Source of the DNA: Caulobacter sp. FWC2
GTDB lineage: Bacteria; Pseudomonadota; Alphaproteobacteria; Caulobacterales; Caulobacteraceae
Length of the DNA stretch: 64,000 nt
Direction of reading: 5' to 3'
Assembly: GCF_002742625.1 (NCBI RefSeq)
Contig: NZ_PEBF01000001.1
Coordinates: forward strand, 4,092,001-4,156,000
Shown: positions 18,123-26,707 of the stretch, piece by piece
Position numbering within the stretch: the stretch's first letter is position 1
Layout of the letters: each line of letters opens with the position of its first letter
The notes under the pieces: generated by a model
The model's input: only the letters and a program-made list of their open reading frames with translations
What the model was told of the DNA's origin: nothing
The model's database searches: none
Position numbers and translations under genes: made by a program

Positions 18123-19454
18123 ATGCTCGCAGCCCTCCTCGACCGCCTGCCCAAGACCGCCACCGCCCCGTTCTGTCCGGCCGAGGTCCGCGGCGCCGTC
18201 GCCGTGCCCGATGGTCTGCCGGCCTGGAAGCGAATGCTGCGGGTGGCCGGGCCCGGCCTGCTGGTCAGCGTCGGCTACATGGATCCCGGCAACTGGGCGA
18301 CCGACATCGAAGCCGGCTCGCGCTACGGCACGTCCCTGCTGTTCGTGGTGGTGCTGTCCAGCCTGGCGGCGATCGTGCTGCAGACCCTGTCGATGCGGCT
18401 GGGCCTGGTCACCGGCATGGACCTGGCGCGGATGTCGCGCGAGCGGTTCGGGCCGCGCGCGGTGCGGATACAGTGGCTGCTGGCCGAGCTGGCCATCATC
18501 GCCTGCGACATCGCCGAGGTGCTGGGCAGCGCCCTGGCCTTCAAACTGCTGCTGGGCATTCCGCTGTGGGGCGGCGCGCTGCTGACCGCCCTGGACACGG
18601 TCATCGTGCTGGGCCTGAAGGGCAAGGGTTTCCGGCAGCTGGAGGCGATCATCCTGGGCCTGATCTCGACGATCGGGATCTGCTTCCTCGTTCAACTGAT
18701 CCTGGCCCCGCCCAATGCCGGCGACGTCGCGCGGGGTCTGGTTCCCTCGCTGGACGCGCTGAAGCAGGGCAACGCGCTCTATCTGGCGATCGGCATCCTG
18801 GGCGCGACGATCATGCCGCATAACCTCTATCTGCACTCGGCGATCGTGCAGACGCGGATGACGCCGACCGACACGCCGGGCAAGCGGGCCGCGATCCGCC
18901 TGTCGACCATCGACACCGTCGTCTCGCTGCTGCTGGCCCTGTTCATCAACGCCGCGATCCTGGTCCTGGCGGCTTCGGCCTTCCACGGATCCGGCCTGAC
19001 GGAAGTCGCTGGCATCGAGGAGGCGCACAAACTGCTGGCCCCCATCACCGGCGGCGCGCTGGCCGGCGTACTGTTCGCCATCGCCCTGTTCGCCTCGGGC
19101 CAGAGCTCGACCTTCACCGGCACCATCGCCGGCCAGGTGATCCTGGAGGGGTTCCTGGACCTGAAGATCCCCTGCTGGCAGCGGCGGCTGATCACCCGGG
19201 GCCTGGCCATCGTCCCGGCCCTGATCGGCGTGCTGACCCTGGGCGAGCACTCGGTCGGCAAGCTGCTGGTGCTGACCCAGGTGGTGCTGAGCGCCCAACT
19301 GCCGTTCGCCATCTGGCCGCTGCTGCGCTTCACCGACGACAAGGCGCTGATGGGGACCTTCGCCAACGGCTGGATCACCAAGACCGTGGCCTGGTTCCTG
19401 TTCGTGGTGATCTCGGCGGCGAATGTCTGGCTGGTGGTTTCGACCTTCATTTAG
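18123..19454 (+). CDS. mntH: Nramp-family divalent metal/proton symporter
   Basis: A 443-residue membrane protein with about 11 transmembrane segments. The helix-1 metal-binding motif DPGNWATDIEAGS near residue 58 and the helix-6 motif MPHNLYLHSAIVQ near 233 are the canonical Nramp signatures that coordinate Mn2+. It imports Mn2+ (and possibly Fe2+) coupled to protons across the inner membrane. The ATG at 18123 is preferred to a TTG two codons upstream. No Mur/Fur or MntR box was recognised in the short 50-base upstream gap. Confidence 0.93.
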   Translation: MLAALLDRLPKTATAPFCPAEVRGAVAVPDGLPAWKRMLRVAGPGLLVSVGYMDPGNWATDIEAGSRYGTSLLFVVVLSSLAAIVLQTLSMRLGLVTGMDLARMSRERFGPRAVRIQWLLAELAIIACDIAEVLGSALAFKLLLGIPLWGGALLTALDTVIVLGLKGKGFRQLEAIILGLISTIGICFLVQLILAPPNAGDVARGLVPSLDALKQGNALYLAIGILGATIMPHNLYLHSAIVQTRMTPTDTPGKRAAIRLSTIDTVVSLLLALFINAAILVLAASAFHGSGLTEVAGIEEAHKLLAPITGGALAGVLFAIALFASGQSSTFTGTIAGQVILEGFLDLKIPCWQRRLITRGLAIVPALIGVLTLGEHSVGKLLVLTQVVLSAQLPFAIWPLLRFTDDKALMGTFANGWITKTVAWFLFVVISAANVWLVVSTFI

Positions 19455-19456
19455 CC

Positions 19457-19571
19457 CCCTTCCCCCTTTGATGGGGGAAGGGTCGGGGATGGGGGTGACA
19501 CCGCTTGACGGAATTGCGCGGCATCAACCGCCGCATCCCCCCCTGCCCCTCCCCCATCGAAGGGGGAGGGG
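19457..19571 (+). repeat. Paired GC-rich hairpin repeat element
   Basis: Two strong hairpins lie between mntH and the MaoC gene: CCCTTCCCCC/GGGGGAAGGG at 19457-19482 and CCCCTCCCCC/GGGGGAGGGG at 19546-19571. They are oriented as inverted copies of a similar module. Similar C-run/G-run modules occur at 44951-45054 and 49273-49398, so this looks like one member of a dispersed intergenic family. The first hairpin might also terminate mntH. Confidence 0.65.
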
Positions 19572-19637
19572 AAAGCTTGCCGTGACTGCTGTCCCATGCG
19601 ATCCATCCGAACAACTGTTCGAGGGAGAGAAAACACC

Positions 19638-20084
19638 ATGAAGGAAGTCGCCTACGCTGACGTCGCCAGCCTGGTTGGCCAGGAGATCGGCGTGTCCGAC
19701 TGGGTCGAGGTCACCCAGGAGCGCGTCAACCTGTTCGCCGAGGCCACCGGTGACCACCAGTGGATCCACGTCGACGTCGAGCGCGCCACCCGCGAGATCG
19801 GCGGTCCGATCGCCCACGGCTACCTGACCCTGTCGCTGATCCCGATGCTGGGCGCGGACATCCTGCGCGTCACCGGCGTCACGCGCGGCATCAACTATGG
19901 CTGCGACAAGGTCCGCTTCACCGGCATGGTCCGGGTCGGCAAGCGCGTGCGCATGCGCCAGAAGCTGCTGTCGGCCGAGCCCAAGTCGGGCGGCCTGCAG
20001 ATGAAGAACGAGTGCACCATCGAGATCGAGGGCGAGGAACGCCCGGCCTGCGTGGCCGAGACGATTTCGGTCATCTACGGGTAA
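19638..20084 (+). CDS. MaoC-like hot-dog dehydratase
   Basis: A 148-residue single hot-dog domain protein. The hydratase-2 motif (FAEATGDHQWIHVD, catalytic Asp and His near residues 34-40, then GGPIAHGYLTLSLIP) is intact, so R-specific enoyl-CoA hydration is plausible. The ATG at 19638 has GAGGGAGA upstream; an open frame 14 codons longer lacks a site. It adds to the CoA-thioester enzymes encoded between 11 and 17 kb, although it is separated from them by mntH. Confidence 0.88.
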   Translation: MKEVAYADVASLVGQEIGVSDWVEVTQERVNLFAEATGDHQWIHVDVERATREIGGPIAHGYLTLSLIPMLGADILRVTGVTRGINYGCDKVRFTGMVRVGKRVRMRQKLLSAEPKSGGLQMKNECTIEIEGEERPACVAETISVIYG

Positions 20085-20147
20085 GCGCTCCACGCGCCTC
20101 GGGCCGGCGGAATCGCGCTAAGCGTCCAATGGTCCGAGGAGCGTCCG

Positions 20148-20624
20148 ATGGCCAAGCAGCACGACTATACCAGCCTGATCGAATGGACCGGCGATCGGGG
20201 CCAGGGCACGAAGACCTATCGCGGCTATGACCGGACCTGGACCATCGCCACGCCCGGCAAGCCGCCCGTCCCCTGCTCCAACGATCCGCTTCTGGGCGGC
20301 GATCCGACGCTGCACAATCCCGAAGACCTGCTGCTGTCCTCGCTAAGCGCCTGCCACATGCTGTGGTACCTGCACCTGGCCTCGGTGGCCGGGATCGTGG
20401 TGCGCGGCTACCGGGACCAGCCGATCGGCGTCGGCGAGAGCACGCCCGACGGCGCCGGCCGCTTCCTGAGCGCGACGCTGAAGCCCCATATCCGGGTAGA
20501 GCGCGGCGCGGACCTCGCGAAGGCCGACGCCATCCACCATGAGATCCACAAGGTCTGCTTCATCGCCAGGTCGGTGAACTTCCCAGTGGCCTATGCGGCG
20601 ACGTACGAGGAAGCGGACGCCTGA
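20148..20624 (+). CDS. OsmC-family protein
   Basis: A 158-residue OsmC/Ohr-fold protein. NPEDLLLSSLSACHMLWYLHLA near residue 57 contains the first conserved cysteine, and IHKVCFIARSVNFPV near 135 the second. These two cysteines reduce organic hydroperoxides in the family, with lipoyl or thiol reductants. This is a different subgroup from the Ohr encoded at 45162. It is separated by 63 bases from the MaoC gene and is followed by a strong terminator. Confidence 0.88.
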   Translation: MAKQHDYTSLIEWTGDRGQGTKTYRGYDRTWTIATPGKPPVPCSNDPLLGGDPTLHNPEDLLLSSLSACHMLWYLHLASVAGIVVRGYRDQPIGVGESTPDGAGRFLSATLKPHIRVERGADLAKADAIHHEIHKVCFIARSVNFPVAYAATYEEADA

Positions 20625-20646
20625 CAGGCGGCCCCCGTCCAAAACG

Positions 20647-20680
20647 AAAACGGCCGCCGGATCGCTCCGGCGGCCGTTTC
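20647..20680 (+). terminator. Bidirectional intrinsic terminator
   Basis: A 10-bp stem CGGCCGCCGG/CCGGCGGCCG with a six-base loop is flanked by AAAA on the left and TTTCGT on the right. It serves the OsmC gene and probably also the convergent csbD-like gene. Confidence 0.85.
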
Positions 20681-20700
20681 GTCTAGTCATAGCTCGGCGT

Positions 20701-20883
20701 TCACTTCTTGATCGCGTCGCCGATCTTGTCCTGAGCCTGGCCGACCTTGTTCTGCACGTCGCCCTTGGCTTTCTGGACGGCGCCTTCGGCTTCGAGGCGT
20801 TCGTTGCCGGTGGCCTTGCCAGCGGCTTCCTTGACGGCGCCCACGCCCTTGTCGATAGCGCCTTCGACACGATTGGTGCTCAT
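20701..20883 (-). CDS. CsbD-family stress protein
   Basis: A 60-residue hydrophilic protein. The CsbD pattern of repeated lysine/alanine-rich helices with glycine turns is evident (RVEGAIDKGVGAVKEAAGK, then AQDKIGDAIKK at the C-terminus). Members are abundant general-stress proteins of unknown biochemistry in many bacteria. The transcript ends at the shared terminator 20 bases downstream. Confidence 0.88.
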   Translation of the reverse strand: MSTNRVEGAIDKGVGAVKEAAGKATGNERLEAEGAVQKAKGDVQNKVGQAQDKIGDAIKK

Positions 20884-20956
20884 GGCTCACTCCTGTGTGT
20901 GGTGTTGAACTCCCCACAAGAACGGGCCTGGCGCGCATCGCGTTCCGAAATAGTCC

Positions 20957-21007
20957 TAGAGCGTGGCAGCCGAAAGTGTGAGCGGTTTCGGCGCCCGCTA
21001 CGCTCTA
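20957..21007 (+). repeat. Imperfect palindromic element
   Basis: Outer arms TAGAGCGT (20957-20964) and ACGCTCTA (21000-21007) enclose a nested hairpin GCCGAAA/TTTCGGC. It lies just downstream of the protease stop and upstream of csbD. It may be a small intergenic repeat or a terminator-like structure; no T-run follows. Confidence 0.55.
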
Positions 21008-21019
21008 AATGTTAGAGTC

Positions 21020-21868
21020 CTAGTGCGAAGCGCCCATCGCATTGGCCGAGATCGCCACCGCCGCGACCGCGCCGGGTATGCTCGGTTCCGGCTTGCTTAG
21101 CCGCGCCTGGGTGACCGGCGAGCCTGGAACCTTGTCCAGCAAGGCCAGGGTCTCGCGGATGAACTTGGCGTGGGTGACGATGCCGATCTCCAGGCGCTCG
21201 CCCGACAGTTCGACCTGCTGGGTCAGGAGGCCGGCCACGAACTGGACTTCCTGGCTTTCGCTGGCGCCCGGCCGGCGGCGCGCGCCCTCGGCCATGAACA
21301 CCGGCCCGCCCGAATTGCCGGGGAACACCGAGAAATCCATCAGGAAGGTCGGGAAGTTGGTCGCCGGCGCCAGCGGGTACGAGGCCACCCGGCCCGAACG
21401 CAGGATCGGGAAGCCGGCCGGGTTCGCGGAGAGGCCGCGCGGGAAGCCCAGCGCCATCATCTCGTCGCCGGGGCCGAGCGCGTACTGGTTGAAGGTGTCG
21501 TCCTGGGCCAGGTACTTCATCGGGATGGCGGCCTTGACGAACTCGGGCGGAGCCTCGACCACCATGACCGCGACGTCGCGGGTCGGGTGCTTGACCCACA
21601 GCGGGTGGTCGCCATCGCGGATCTTCAGGGTCTCGGGATCGAAGCGCCAGACGCCGTCGCCGCCTTCGATGCGGTAGCCGATCTTGGCCGACATGGCAGG
21701 CATCTTGTCGAACACGTGGGCGGCGGTGACCAGGATCGTCCGGGGCTTGCCGTCCGGGGTCGGGTCGGAGATCAGAAAGCCGGTGCCGACTGTCCGCGTG
21801 CCGTCACTCAGCGGCTGCTCAATCTGAACCGTCGCCTTGATCAGGTCGACGGAGAGATCCCAGGCCAT
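21020..21868 (-). CDS. Trypsin-like serine protease without signal peptide
   Basis: A 282-residue S1-type peptidase. The catalytic triad is intact: His51 in VTAAHV, Asp98 in TRDVAVM and Ser186 in GNSGGP. There is no signal peptide, transmembrane anchor or PDZ domain, unlike DegP/HtrA family members, so the protein is predicted to be cytosolic or exported by an unseen route. It ends in an Ala/Val-rich tail. Its upstream region is shared with the divergent oligopeptidase B gene. Confidence 0.85.
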   Translation of the reverse strand: MAWDLSVDLIKATVQIEQPLSDGTRTVGTGFLISDPTPDGKPRTILVTAAHVFDKMPAMSAKIGYRIEGGDGVWRFDPETLKIRDGDHPLWVKHPTRDVAVMVVEAPPEFVKAAIPMKYLAQDDTFNQYALGPGDEMMALGFPRGLSANPAGFPILRSGRVASYPLAPATNFPTFLMDFSVFPGNSGGPVFMAEGARRRPGASESQEVQFVAGLLTQQVELSGERLEIGIVTHAKFIRETLALLDKVPGSPVTQARLSKPEPSIPGAVAAVAISANAMGASH

Positions 21869-22000
21869 ATCGCCCCCTTGGTTACGCTTAACTCGACTAC
21901 TCGCCCGACCACAGAGTGAGTTTGACCACAGGATTCTCGCGCCGCAAGTTGTCGTTCTGCCGCAGTCGCGCGTTAGAGCCTGTTGGGGAAAATTCTGGCC

Positions 22001-24190
22001 ATGAACCGGCGACAGATGATGACGAGCGCGGCCGCGACGCTTACGTCATCCCCCACAGTCCTCCCTGGAATAGCTTTCGGATCCGCCATGTCCTCAGACA
22101 CCGCCCGCCCTGTCCCGCCGGTCGCGCGCAAGATCCCCAAGACGATCGAGCAGCTGGGTCGCACCCGCGTCGACGACTATGCCTGGATGAAGGACGACAA
22201 CTGGCAGAAGGTCCTGCGCGACCCGGCCCTGATCAAGGCCGACGTCAAGGCGCACCTGACCGAGGAGAACGCCTACGCCAAGGCCATGCTCGCCTCGACC
22301 GAGGCGCTGCAGGCGGCGATGTTCGAGGAGATGAAGGGCCGCATCAAGGAGGACGACGCCAGCGTCCCCGCCAAGGATGGCCCGTTCGAGTACTACACCC
22401 GCTTCGAGAAGGGCGCCCAGCATCCGATCCACGCCCGCAAGCCGGTCGGCGGCGGCGCTGAAGAGATCCTGCTGGATGAGGAGACCGAGTCGAAGGGCAA
22501 GGCCTTCTACCAGGTCGGCGCGGCCAGCCATTCGCCGGACCACAAGCTCTACGCCTTCGCCGTCGACGAGCAGGGTTCGGAGGTCTATCGCGTCCATGTG
22601 AAGGACCTGGCGACCGGCGAGGTGCTGGAAAGTCCCGTCGAGAGCACCACCGGCGACTTCTGCTTCTCGCCCGACAGCCAGTGGCTGTACTGGACGTTCC
22701 GGGACGACAACGGCCGTCCGGCCAAGATCTACCGCCGCCCCGCCAAGGGGACGGCTCAGGACGACGTGCTGATCTATGACGAACCCGACGAGGGCTTCTT
22801 CATCGGCGTCGGCGTCACCAGTTCCGACAAATATGTCGTCATCTCGTGCGGCAACCAGGAGACCAGCGAGAACCTGCTGATCCCCGCCGCGACGCCCACC
22901 GCGACGCCGGTCGTCTTCCACCCGCGCGAGGTCGGCGTCCGCTATGAGGTTGAGCACTGGAACGACCACTGGGTGATCCGCACCAACGCCGACGGCGCGG
23001 TCGACTGGAAGCTGGTCACCGCGCCGGAGAACGCCACCGGCAAGGCGAACTGGAAGGACTGGATCGCCCACCAGCCGGGCCGCCTGATCTCGGGGACCAT
23101 GGCCTTCAAGGCCTGGTTCGTGCGGCTGGAAAAGGTCGACGCCCTGAACCAGGTGGTGGTCACCGCCTCGAATGGCGATGAGCACACCATCGGCTTCGAC
23201 GAGGCGGCCTACGCGCTGAGCCTGGAAGGCGGCTACGAGTACGACACCGCCAGCCTGCGCTTCGTCTACAACTCGATGACCACGCCCCGGCAGTGGTTCG
23301 ACTACGACATGGCCTCGCGCCAGCGCACCCTGCGCAAGACGCAGGAAATCCCATCGGGCCATGACCCGGCCCAGTACGAGACCCGCCGCCTGAACGCCAA
23401 GGCCAGCGACGGAACCGACGTGCCGGTGTTCATCCTGATGAAGAAGGGGACCAAGCTGGACGGCTCGGCCCCGCTGCTGCTGTACGGCTACGGCAGCTAT
23501 GGCATCGCCATGGAGCCCAGCTTCTCGATCCGGAACCTGAGCCTTGTGGACCGCGGCTGGATCTGGGCCACGGCCTGCCCGCGCGGTGGCTCGGAAAAGG
23601 GCTGGGGCTGGTTCCTGGGCGGCAAGAAGTTCAAGAAGAAGAACACCTTCACCGACTTCATCGCCTGCGCCGAGCATCTGCACGCGGCCGGCTATGGCGC
23701 GCCTTCGAACACGGTCGCCTATGGCGGCTCGGCCGGCGGCCTGCTGATGGGCGCCATCACCAATATGCGCCCGGACCTGTTCGCCGGGATCATCGCCGCC
23801 GTGCCGTTCGTCGACGTGGTCAACACCATGAGCGACACGTCCCTGCCCCTGACCCCGCCGGAATGGCCCGAATGGGGCAATCCGCTGGAGGACAAGGAAG
23901 CCTACGACTATATCGCCAGCTATTCGCCTTACGACAACGTCTCGGCCAAGCCCTATCCGGCCGTGCTGGCCACCGGCGGCCTGTCGGACCCGCGCGTCAC
24001 CTACTGGGAGCCCGAAAAATGGGCCGCCAAGCTTCGTGACCACACCACCAGCGGCGCTCCGGTGCTGCTGAAGATCAACATGGACGCCGGCCACGGCGGG
24101 GCCTCGGGGCGCTTTGACTTCCTCAAGGAGATCGCGCTCGACTACGCCTTCGCCGTCTGGGCGGTCGAGAAGGGCTGGACCAAGGCGTGA
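22001..24190 (+). CDS. ptrB: Oligopeptidase B (prolyl oligopeptidase family S9A)
   Basis: A 729-residue serine peptidase with an N-terminal beta-propeller (about 75-440) and C-terminal alpha/beta-hydrolase domain. The triad is Ser577 in YGGSAGG, Asp663 in GGLSDPRV and His698 in DAGHGG. It cleaves short peptides after basic residues. The N-terminus MNRRQMMTSAAATLTSS, with a twin-arginine-like start and a modest hydrophobic stretch, could be a Tat signal, which would place it in the periplasm; a cytosolic start at the later MSSDTAR is the alternative. ATG 22001 is preferred to an upstream TTG. Confidence 0.92.
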   Translation: MNRRQMMTSAAATLTSSPTVLPGIAFGSAMSSDTARPVPPVARKIPKTIEQLGRTRVDDYAWMKDDNWQKVLRDPALIKADVKAHLTEENAYAKAMLASTEALQAAMFEEMKGRIKEDDASVPAKDGPFEYYTRFEKGAQHPIHARKPVGGGAEEILLDEETESKGKAFYQVGAASHSPDHKLYAFAVDEQGSEVYRVHVKDLATGEVLESPVESTTGDFCFSPDSQWLYWTFRDDNGRPAKIYRRPAKGTAQDDVLIYDEPDEGFFIGVGVTSSDKYVVISCGNQETSENLLIPAATPTATPVVFHPREVGVRYEVEHWNDHWVIRTNADGAVDWKLVTAPENATGKANWKDWIAHQPGRLISGTMAFKAWFVRLEKVDALNQVVVTASNGDEHTIGFDEAAYALSLEGGYEYDTASLRFVYNSMTTPRQWFDYDMASRQRTLRKTQEIPSGHDPAQYETRRLNAKASDGTDVPVFILMKKGTKLDGSAPLLLYGYGSYGIAMEPSFSIRNLSLVDRGWIWATACPRGGSEKGWGWFLGGKKFKKKNTFTDFIACAEHLHAAGYGAPSNTVAYGGSAGGLLMGAITNMRPDLFAGIIAAVPFVDVVNTMSDTSLPLTPPEWPEWGNPLEDKEAYDYIASYSPYDNVSAKPYPAVLATGGLSDPRVTYWEPEKWAAKLRDHTTSGAPVLLKINMDAGHGGASGRFDFLKEIALDYAFAVWAVEKGWTKA

Positions 24191-24738
24191 GCGTGCTGAT
24201 CCGTCCTTCGACCGACGCCGACCTGTCGGCGATTACTGGCATCTATGCCTGGAACGTCCTGAACGGCCTGGGCACTTTCGAGGAGATCCCGCCGGACGAG
24301 GCCGAGATGGGCCGCCGTCGGCAGGCCTTCCTCGATCGCGGCCTGCCCTATCTGGTCGCCGAGCTGAACGGCGAGGTCGTGGGCTACTGCTACGCCGGCC
24401 CGTTCCGGCTGCGCGCGGCCTATCGCTATACGGTTGAGGACAGCGTTTATGTCTCGCCCAAGGCGGTCGGCATGGGCGTCGGCCGAGCCTTGCTGGAGGC
24501 CCTGATTTCCCATTGTGAAGCTTTGGGGCTGCGGCAAATGTGCGCAGTGATCGGCGACAGCGGAAACGCCGCCTCCATCGGCCTGCACACGGCGCTCGGC
24601 TTTGAAAAGAGGGGCATTTTCCCGGACATGGGCTACAAGTTCGACCGCTGGGTCGACTTGGTCTGGATGCAGCGCTCTCTCAACGGCGGAGGCGACGCAC
24701 CGCCCGATGCGCCAGGATTGATCCTCAGCGGCGTCTGA
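24187..24738 (+). CDS. GNAT acetyltransferase, phosphinothricin/methionine sulfone type
   Basis: A 183-residue N-acetyltransferase. The acetyl-CoA binding loop VGMGVGRALLEALI near residue 97 and the C-terminal NAASIGLHTALGFEKRG motif match the PAT/MddA subgroup, which acetylates glutamate analogues such as methionine sulfone and phosphinothricin. The GTG start overlaps the ptrB stop by four bases (GTGA), so the two are translated from one message. Confidence 0.87.
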   Translation: MSVLIRPSTDADLSAITGIYAWNVLNGLGTFEEIPPDEAEMGRRRQAFLDRGLPYLVAELNGEVVGYCYAGPFRLRAAYRYTVEDSVYVSPKAVGMGVGRALLEALISHCEALGLRQMCAVIGDSGNAASIGLHTALGFEKRGIFPDMGYKFDRWVDLVWMQRSLNGGGDAPPDAPGLILSGV

Positions 24739-24792
24739 TACCGGCGTTCGAAACAAGGCTTAACCAGTGTTCGTCTAGAGTCCCGTCCTGGG

Positions 24793-26619
24793 ATGCTCGA
24801 GGACTGGTTCTTGGCCGCTTCGAAAACTAAGCAAACGCGGCCGGAGAAGGTCGCTCTGATGCAGGCCTATGTGCCGATCGTGAGCGGCTACCTGCTCGCG
24901 ACATCGATCTACTATGCGCTGATCTGTCTATCCCACCCCTTCTACGAGCAGGGTCTGGCGTTCGTCGTCCTTGAAGGCCTGTCGGTCGCCGCCGGTCTCT
25001 ACGCGATCTCCGCCTGGGCCCTCTTGCGCCGGGGCCGGACCCTGGGCTTGCCGCTGGAGGCGCTCGCCCTGGGTATGAACGCCCTGTTCCTGATCAACAC
25101 CGTAGCCTACCAGACCCTGCACTTCGAGGCGCAGAAGCTGGTCTATTTCGTGCTGATGGCCCTGGTCTTCGCGACCTCCGCGCCCAGCCGGCGCGTGGCG
25201 CTGATCAGCGCCACGGCAGCGATCACCGGGCTGCTGTGGATGACCTGCAATGTTGCCCCGGAGAGCGCCGACCAGTTTCTCTTTGTCGGCCTCGCCGGCG
25301 CCTTCGCGGCGGCCGGCATGTCGGCCCTGATGCGCGGCGTCGTCGGCCGCGAAGTGCGCGCGCGCCTGGCCAGCGAGGCCCTGAACGCCGAGCTGCAGCG
25401 CGAGCTGACCGAGAACCGCCGCCTGAAGACCGAGGCCCAGGACCTGGCCCTCGCCGCCGAGACCGCCAACCGCGCCAAGACCGAGTTCCTGGCCACCATG
25501 AGCCATGAGATCCGCACCCCGTTGAACGGGGTGCTGGGCATGGCCCAGATCATGAGCGCCGGCGACCTCGCAACCGACCAGCGCCAGCGCCTGGAGACCA
25601 TCACGGCCTCGGGCCAGTCGCTGCTGGGCGTGATCAACGCCATCCTCGACATCTCCAAGATCGAGGCCGGCAAGATGGAGATCCTGCCCGCCCCGTTCGA
25701 CCTTTGCGCCCAGCTCAACGGGCTGCGCCAGCTCTATGGCGGCCTGGCGCGCGACAAGGACCTGGCGTTCAGCCTCGAAGTCTCGCCCGAGGCTGGCGGC
25801 TGGCGACTGGGCGACGCCGAGCGCCTGCGCCAGGTGCTGTCGAACCTGATCTCCAACGCCGTGAAGTTCACAGAGGCCGGCGCGGTGCGGGTGATCGTCG
25901 AGGGCGATGCCGCGACGCTCACCGCGCGCGTGATCGACACCGGTGTCGGAATCCCCGAGGACCAGCGCGAACGCCTGTTCACCAAGTTCGCCCAGCTGGA
26001 CAGCTCCAGCACCCGCCAGGCCGGCGGCTCGGGCCTGGGTCTGGCGATCTGCAAGACCCTGATCGAGCTGATGGGCGGCGCGATCACCTTCTCGGCGCCC
26101 GCGGAGGGCGGCTCCTGTTTCACGATCGTCCTGCCGATGGCCAAGGCCGAGCCCGTCGCCCCGCCCGCTCAATCCCTGGACATCGCCACGCCCGAGCTTG
26201 ACCGTCGCGCGCCGCGAATCCTGGTCGTCGACGACAACCAGACCAATCGCGCCGTGCTCCTGACCCTGCTGGGCCACCTGGGCGTCGACGGCAACTTCGC
26301 CGTGGATGGCCGCGACGCCGTCGCGATGTGGGAGAGGGACCGCTGGGACGCCATCCTGATGGACGTGCATATGCCGGTCATGGACGGGGTGGAGGCCAGC
26401 CAGGCCATCCGCGCGGGCGAGCGACGCACCGGCCGCCCCCGCACGCCGATCATCGCCGTCACCGCCAGCGTGCTGACCCACGAGCGCACGCTCTATGCCG
26501 ACGCCGGCATGGACGCCCTTGTGCCCAAGCCCGTCGAGATTCCCCGCCTGGTCGAGGCCTTGGCCCGGGTGCTGGCCGTGGAAGAGGCGGACGAAGCCGA
26601 AGCGCGCGGCGTCGCCTAG
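24793..26619 (+). CDS. Membrane hybrid sensor histidine kinase
   Basis: A 608-residue hybrid kinase. Five or six hydrophobic segments fill residues 25-190 and form a membrane sensor with no large periplasmic loop. A coiled coil (195-225) leads to the HisKA box MSHEIRTPLNG with phospho-acceptor His238, then the ATPase domain (N box NLISNAVKFTEAG, G boxes DTGVGIP and GSGLGLAICK). The receiver domain at 470-595 carries phospho-acceptor Asp524 in LMDVHMPVMDG. No Hpt domain or response regulator is adjacent. It is convergent with mucR1 across a shared terminator. Confidence 0.93.
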   Translation: MLEDWFLAASKTKQTRPEKVALMQAYVPIVSGYLLATSIYYALICLSHPFYEQGLAFVVLEGLSVAAGLYAISAWALLRRGRTLGLPLEALALGMNALFLINTVAYQTLHFEAQKLVYFVLMALVFATSAPSRRVALISATAAITGLLWMTCNVAPESADQFLFVGLAGAFAAAGMSALMRGVVGREVRARLASEALNAELQRELTENRRLKTEAQDLALAAETANRAKTEFLATMSHEIRTPLNGVLGMAQIMSAGDLATDQRQRLETITASGQSLLGVINAILDISKIEAGKMEILPAPFDLCAQLNGLRQLYGGLARDKDLAFSLEVSPEAGGWRLGDAERLRQVLSNLISNAVKFTEAGAVRVIVEGDAATLTARVIDTGVGIPEDQRERLFTKFAQLDSSSTRQAGGSGLGLAICKTLIELMGGAITFSAPAEGGSCFTIVLPMAKAEPVAPPAQSLDIATPELDRRAPRILVVDDNQTNRAVLLTLLGHLGVDGNFAVDGRDAVAMWERDRWDAILMDVHMPVMDGVEASQAIRAGERRTGRPRTPIIAVTASVLTHERTLYADAGMDALVPKPVEIPRLVEALARVLAVEEADEAEARGVA

Positions 26620-26657
26620 ACTTTCCGTCTTCCCTTGCGGGAGAGGGCGAAACGAAA

Positions 26658-26683
26658 AAGGGGACGCCCGCCAGCGTCCCCTT
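26658..26683 (+). terminator. Bidirectional terminator between hybrid kinase and mucR1
   Basis: A 10-bp stem AAGGGGACGC/GCGTCCCCTT with a six-base loop, flanked by an A-run on the left, which reads as a T-run for mucR1 on the minus strand. Confidence 0.78.
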
Positions 26684-26707
26684 CGTCTTATCTAGGCTGT
26701 TGAGCGG

